Positions 59,991 to 64,000 of a stretch of 64,000 nt of DNA are shown here, piece after piece. A program made the position numbers and the translations under genes. The stretch lies in assembly GCA_001643675.2 (NCBI GenBank), contig LSRY02000017.1:1364001-1428000 (forward strand), in the 5' to 3' direction. The notes under the pieces were generated by a model that was given only the letters and a program-made list of their open reading frames with translations, did not search any database and was not told where the DNA came from. The stretch comes from Monocercomonoides exilis. Its lineage: Eukaryota > Preaxostyla > Oxymonadida > Polymastigidae. Position 1 is the first letter of the stretch. Every line of letters begins with the position of its first letter.

Positions 59991-60858
59991 TATCTCAAAA
60001 AAACAACTATTTTGTGAAAAAGTTCCTGAATAAACTATTTTCAAATTTATTTCAAAAATAATAATTATTTTTTGAGTTTTTTTGTCTTTGTCATTTTGAT
60101 GATTTTTTTTTTGTGCAACTGAGAAACAATGATGAAATCAATAAACAAAATGATATGGGGCAAAACATTTCGCATCAGGCATTTTCATTGAAAAATTATG
60201 GATCTTTGATGAACTTTTTGTAATCAAAAAAATACAAAAAAAATGGGTTTCTTTATTGAAACAAATGTGAAATCCCATAACATTTTTATGTTATGTCAAC
60301 GATGCTTGTATGCAGTTATGAAAATCAAATTTGTTTTGAAATCCAAGTGAGTTTTATAATGTTATGAGAAAAACAATTTTTTCGTTCTTTGTGCAAAAAA
60401 AGCTTGAAAGTCCGTATTTTCCCCCATATAATAGATGATTCCTTCTCATTGAACTGTGACAAAAGCTCTATGTCCTCCTTACGTTGATGAAAATATACAA
60501 ATTGACCCCCCTGACAGAAATAATTTTTTGATAATTTTTAAAATAGTTGCTTTGCTTTATTTTCTTGTGAAAGTGAAAATAGAATATTTCCATCAAGTTT
60601 TCTTTTCAACTCACAAAATTTCACCATCATGGAAACAGTTTCATTGTCAATGGTTTGTTTCTTTAATGGTGGAATTTGGTGAGTTTGTATGAAAAATTGA
60701 TGAAATTTTTGAATTTTCATTTTTTCCTAAAAATGAGACAAAAGGAACTTTTCAAAAAAATCACACATATTTGTTATTCTTTCTTTAAAGAAAAGAGTGT
60801 TTAATTTTTTGATTCATTTGTTTTTTGTATTTTTTCTAGAATTTATGCATTCTGTTTA
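59991..60858. other. Intergenic AT-rich DNA with a degenerate hairpin
   Basis: No gene. Around 60540-60740 the sequence folds back on itself: a block containing 'TTCCATCAA…CTCACAAAATTTCACCATCA' reappears inverted as 'GGTGGAATTTGGTGAG…TTGATGAAATTTTTGAATTTTC'. This is probably an old, decayed foldback MITE whose ends I cannot place. Confidence 0.45.
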
Positions 60859-61260
60859 GTTGGTGTTGAAAATAATGGACACTTTCAATAGCTGTGGACA
60901 GTTGAATTTTCTCACAACCAATGTTAGTTGCATTTTGACAATAAACCCAATTATTCCCTCATTGAATATAACCAAATATGAATTGTTTTTATCTTTCTTC
61001 CAACTCAACGAAATTGTTTATGAATTATTTTCAATTTTCGGAGAAACTTGCGGAAATTATTTTCTTCGAGTTTCTCCGAAAATTAAAAACGTTAAGTTTT
61101 TTATTCTTGGGAGCAAAATTTTATATTTCTGCATGACTTATAAGTTCACATTCATTGAGGGAATAATTGGGTTAATTGTTAAAAAGCTATAATCAACTGT
61201 TGTTGAGATAATGCGACTGTTTACAGTTATTAAAAGTGTCCACAATTATTAACACTAACA
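60859..61260. mobile_element. Imperfect foldback element, about 402 bp
   Basis: The left end GTTGGTGTTGAAAATAATGG and the right end, read inverted, GTTAGTGTTAATAATTGTGG match with a few differences. The arms continue through 'TGGACACTTT' and 'ACCCAATTATTCCCTCA' in both, and meet near the inverted 'TTTTCGGAGAAAC' pair around 61040-61080. TA precedes the left end; the right flank is AA. A 110-codon frame at 60860-61192 lies wholly inside and is not a gene. Confidence 0.65.
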
Positions 61261-61766
61261 ATATGTCAAATTTGACCAGATGTCTTATTATTCCATTCTG
61301 CATATTTTTTATTGTTTTATATCATTTTAAAGTGATGAAAAACAGATCGATTGCAAGTATTTTTTGAAAAATATCAAATGTGAATATAAAAGAAAATTTC
61401 TCATTTGCGATAATTCAAAAAGAATTACACGCGTTGTTGATTCATTACGAAAAATTCATAAATAATTGCATAAGACATCATTATTCAACAACATCATCAT
61501 TAAAAAAATATCAAAAATTAAAAAATAACATTCAATAAATTTTCCTTTACAAAATTTCATTAAACTGCCACTTGATTAAAACATATTCTTTCAATAATTA
61601 AGAATAAATGAGAATTCCCCCCTCCCCCCTCCTATAAATGACACAACGTTCCCGGTTTATTTTTTTCACTTGTGATTCTTAAAATTATTTCAATTGTTCT
61701 ATTATCGCATAACAAGTTCAATATTATATTGTGTTTGATTTATTCATATATTGAACGAATATATTA
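61261..61766. other. AT-rich spacer between two foldback elements
   Basis: 500 bp with no gene seen. A short C/T run (about 61617-61632) is the only compositional break. Confidence 0.5.
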
Positions 61767-62766
61767 GGGTGATTTTTTTATCCGGACATTTTTTTTAATC
61801 CGGACATTTTTTTTTATTGGCGTTTCTCACTAAATAAAAACAAAAAATAGAAAAGGCATATTGCATAAGGTTTGAATACGTATTTAATGTTCACACAAAA
61901 AAATTTTTATGTCAATTTTTGTTTTTGATGAAGATCTTAGGAATTTTTAATTTATTTTTGATCATTTGTTTTGTCCATTATGGACTATCTTTCTTTTTTT
62001 GTTTATTTTTAACTATAAGTTCATGAAACATACTCAATGACGTTTTATTATTCCAAATGTTATTTGTTTTTAACTATTTTTTCATAAGTTTTTCGCATTT
62101 CATCGTTTTTATCAAAAAATTTGAAAAACTGAAGTTTTCTGAATTTTTGTATGATATAATGATTTAAATTTTTAATAGGTTTGTAAATAAGATAAAAACA
62201 TATTGTTGTTTTAATTTATTAGTCATATTTGATTGAATCAAAAATGAAATGAGCAAATATGTTAAAATCAAAAATTGATTGATGCAACTTCAGCAACAAC
62301 ATTTCACAAAATTTTAATGTGGTGAATGCTTAACTCAAGTTGTTCAATTTTCATACGCATCACTTTAAATATCAAATAAACATTGTATCTTTATGAATTT
62401 TCAGTTTTTCAAATTTTTTGATAAAAACGATGAAATGCGAAAAACTTATGAAAAAATAGTTAAAAACAAATAACATTTGGAATAATAAAACGTCATTGAG
62501 TATGTTTCATGAACTTATAGTTAAAAATAAACAAAAAAAGAAAGATAGTCCATAATGGACAAAACAAATGATCAAAAATAAATTAAAAATTCCTAAGATC
62601 TTCATCAAAAACAAAAATTGACATAAAAATTTTTTTGTGTGAACATTAAATACGTATTCAAACCTTATGCAATATGCCTTTTCTATTTTTTGTTTTTATT
62701 TAGTGAGAAACGCCAATAAAAAAAAATGTCCGGATTAAAAAAAATGTCCGGATAAAAAAATCACCC
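61767..62766. mobile_element. 1,000-bp foldback element with 367-bp arms
   Basis: The left arm 61767-62133 and right arm 62400-62766 are inverse copies with no mismatch that I could find by eye. They surround a 266-bp loop. TA flanks both ends (61765-61766 and 62767-62768). The termini begin GGGTGATTTTTTTATCCGGA and carry a second copy of the ATCCGGACATT motif 18 bp further in. There is no open frame of note, so it is a non-autonomous Tc1/mariner-like MITE or foldback element. Arms this well matched imply recent insertion or ongoing conversion. Confidence 0.88.
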
Positions 62767-62768
62767 TA

Positions 62769-63050
62769 AATTTCATTTAACTTTATGAAAAACTCTAAAT
62801 ATTTCTTTGCAAATAACCTAAAACCATTTTCATCTTTGAAAATCTTAATTAACAATTCTTTCATCTTAAATTGTGAGCATCATATTCTCTTACATCACAC
62901 ATTCCGAAGCAGTCAAGAAGTTAACGGTTTATTCTTTTAACAAATAGAAGATAAAGTGTAAAACCTCTTAAAATGCAAATAGATAAAATTAAAAAGCTTT
63001 CATATACATTTTCAAAAATCTAAAATAAGTTAATGTACGATATTTACTAA
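62769..63050. other. AT-rich sequence downstream of the PADR1 gene
   Basis: 280 bp between the foldback element and the stop of the minus-strand gene. I looked here for further exons (WGR or catalytic domain of a PARP) and saw none. Confidence 0.45.
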
Positions 63051-64000
63051 TTAATCTACCCATTTCTCTCTGTCAATGGTACTTGACGAATATGAACATC
63101 TGTGCATGTGATCTTCATCATAAAATCCTCTGAAAATTAAATGTCATCATATATATATGCATTTTCAAAAAAATCATTAAAACATATTATTATATAAACT
63201 TCAAAATAAAAATAGAAATAGCTATCAATCTTATAATTCTTTATATACATCTTCTCATTCAATAATTTAAATTCTTCAATTTCACAACTCAACCTCGATC
63301 GCAAAAAGAAATAAATGAAAATATTCATTTTACAAACTTGCAGCAATACATCTTTGACACTTTGTCATAATGCAAATGACCCCCAAAGCATACAGGACAT
63401 CTTGCCGGAGGTCCGTTGACCATTGCATCAGCAACCCTACATCAAGAAATACAAATGATATTGAATAATTCAACGTTCAACAGATTAATAAAAATTTTTT
63501 AAAAATTTCGAAGTATTTTTGATTATAAGGAAACATATTTAACACAATTTGTAAACCTTTCAATGATATCTTGCTTTGTTCCAGTCCGAGTAAGATCGTT
63601 TTTCCTTAAAAAAAGATTTATTGAAAAAGTTTCTACATTTTTAAAAATTTATTTTCACACTTGCACATTTCTTTAAGTTCATCAAGTGATTTTGATGCGA
63701 GCTCTTTCATTTTTTTTGTGATTTCTGCTTGATGTCGATTATCTGCAGATTTGGTTTTCTTTGTTGTTGCAGCTGAGGGTGTTTTGGCTTTTTTGGCTTT
63801 TGGTGCTTTTTTGACAACAACTTTCTTTTCTTTCTTTTCAACCTTCTTTTTGGGCTTGTCCTTTTTTGTTGTCTTGACTGTCACCTTTTTTGTTGTAACC
63901 TTCTTTGTAATTTTCGTTTTTTTCTCTATGCACAAAAATTTCAGAAATAATAAGAAAAATATTTTAAAAAAAATTTATTTTCTAACCTTTAACTTTCTTT
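63051..64000 (-). CDS. PADR1 (PARP1-type third zinc finger) protein, 5' end outside the window
   Basis: Exons on the minus strand are 64000-63987 (partial), 63925-63661, 63604-63557, 63436-63338 and 63129-63051; phases 1, 2, 2 and 2 all close. The visible ~168 residues start with a Lys-rich, chromatin-type basic stretch ('KKVTTKKVTVKTTKKDKPKK', 'KAPKAKKAK'). A helical segment 'LASKSLDELKEMCKKNDL' and 'GTKQDIIERVADAMVNGPPARCPVC' follow, matching PARP1 '[21 protein letters not shown]'. The zinc ligands are CPVC, then 'KMYCC' and 'HRC', with spacing close to PARP1 Zn3. The ending 'STIDREKWVD' parallels 'TPNRKEWVTP'. PADR1 links DNA-damage sensing to catalysis in PARP1. The frame ends in TAA at 63053-63051, though a GTAGAT donor inside the last codons could allow more exons. 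No WGR or ADP-ribosyltransferase domain is visible downstream. Confidence 0.78.

Noticed and set aside
60860-61192. A 110-codon frame that could be a small gene
   Set aside because: It lies wholly inside an inverted-repeat element and both halves are complementary, so the frame is incidental.
1-64000. A non-standard genetic code with TAA/TAG read as Gln, known in some oxymonads
   Set aside because: UBC13 (152 aa), VPS25 (178 aa), U2A' and DNAI1 all end at standard stops at the expected length, and no conserved frame needs TAA or TAG as sense.
1-64000. CRISPR arrays, operons, Shine-Dalgarno sites or bacterial insertion sequences
   Set aside because: None was seen; spliceosomal introns and eukaryotic families throughout make a prokaryotic reading untenable.

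Overview
The window looks like nuclear DNA of a protist close to Monocercomonoides (Oxymonadida, Preaxostyla). It is AT-rich. Genes are split by short GT-AG introns (about 43-210 nt, often starting GTTT or GTGTG and only rarely GTAAGT), and the standard genetic code fits every conserved protein. Several protein families recall oxymonads: the Glu/Lys-rich helical family at 2.9-4.4 kb, the giant beta-helix/transmembrane/pseudokinase protein at 40.3-48.2 kb, and a decayed beta-helix family member near 56 kb. The lineage call is from memory of those families, not from a search.

The first 37.5 kb is compact and gene-rich on both strands: pICln (976), an oxymonad-type helical protein (minus, 2940), a 7-TM TOM1/GPR137-like protein (6360), CFAP57/WDR65 (minus, 9180), XPG/Rad2 nuclease (14939), a roughly 3,026-aa INTS3-like Integrator subunit (minus, 20270), axonemal dynein intermediate chain DNAI1 (29975), a small membrane protein (33013), U2A' (33855), ESCRT-II VPS25 (minus, 34807) and an armadillo-like protein (35735). 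I reconstructed exon joins by hand. For most conserved genes the reading phase closes exactly. The exception is the first intron of the XPG gene, which cannot be joined in frame by canonical sites.

From 37.5 to 40.3 kb lies a frameshifted DDE-type transposase pseudogene, a pair of related MITEs with 4-bp target duplications (one inserted into the pseudogene tail), and long homopolymer runs. The 2,605-aa surface-type pseudokinase fills 40.3-48.2 kb. A 3.4-kb stretch without a convincing gene follows, then a small Cys-rich secreted protein (51588) and UBC13/UBE2N (52655).

The last 10 kb is dominated by TA-flanked inverted-repeat elements. One is a 5.4-kb element with roughly 480-bp terminal inverted repeats enclosing a broken beta-helix gene. 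A 302-bp MITE is nested in one of its arms. There is an imperfect foldback of about 400 bp, and a 1,000-bp foldback with two 367-bp arms. At the right edge a PADR1 (PARP-type zinc finger) gene runs out of the window on the minus strand.

Functionally, two genes serve the flagellar axoneme (CFAP57, DNAI1), three serve snRNA/snRNP biology (pICln, U2A', INTS3), three touch DNA repair or damage signalling (XPG, UBC13, PADR1 protein) and one serves endosomal sorting (VPS25). These are ordinary eukaryotic housekeeping genes without an operon-like link.
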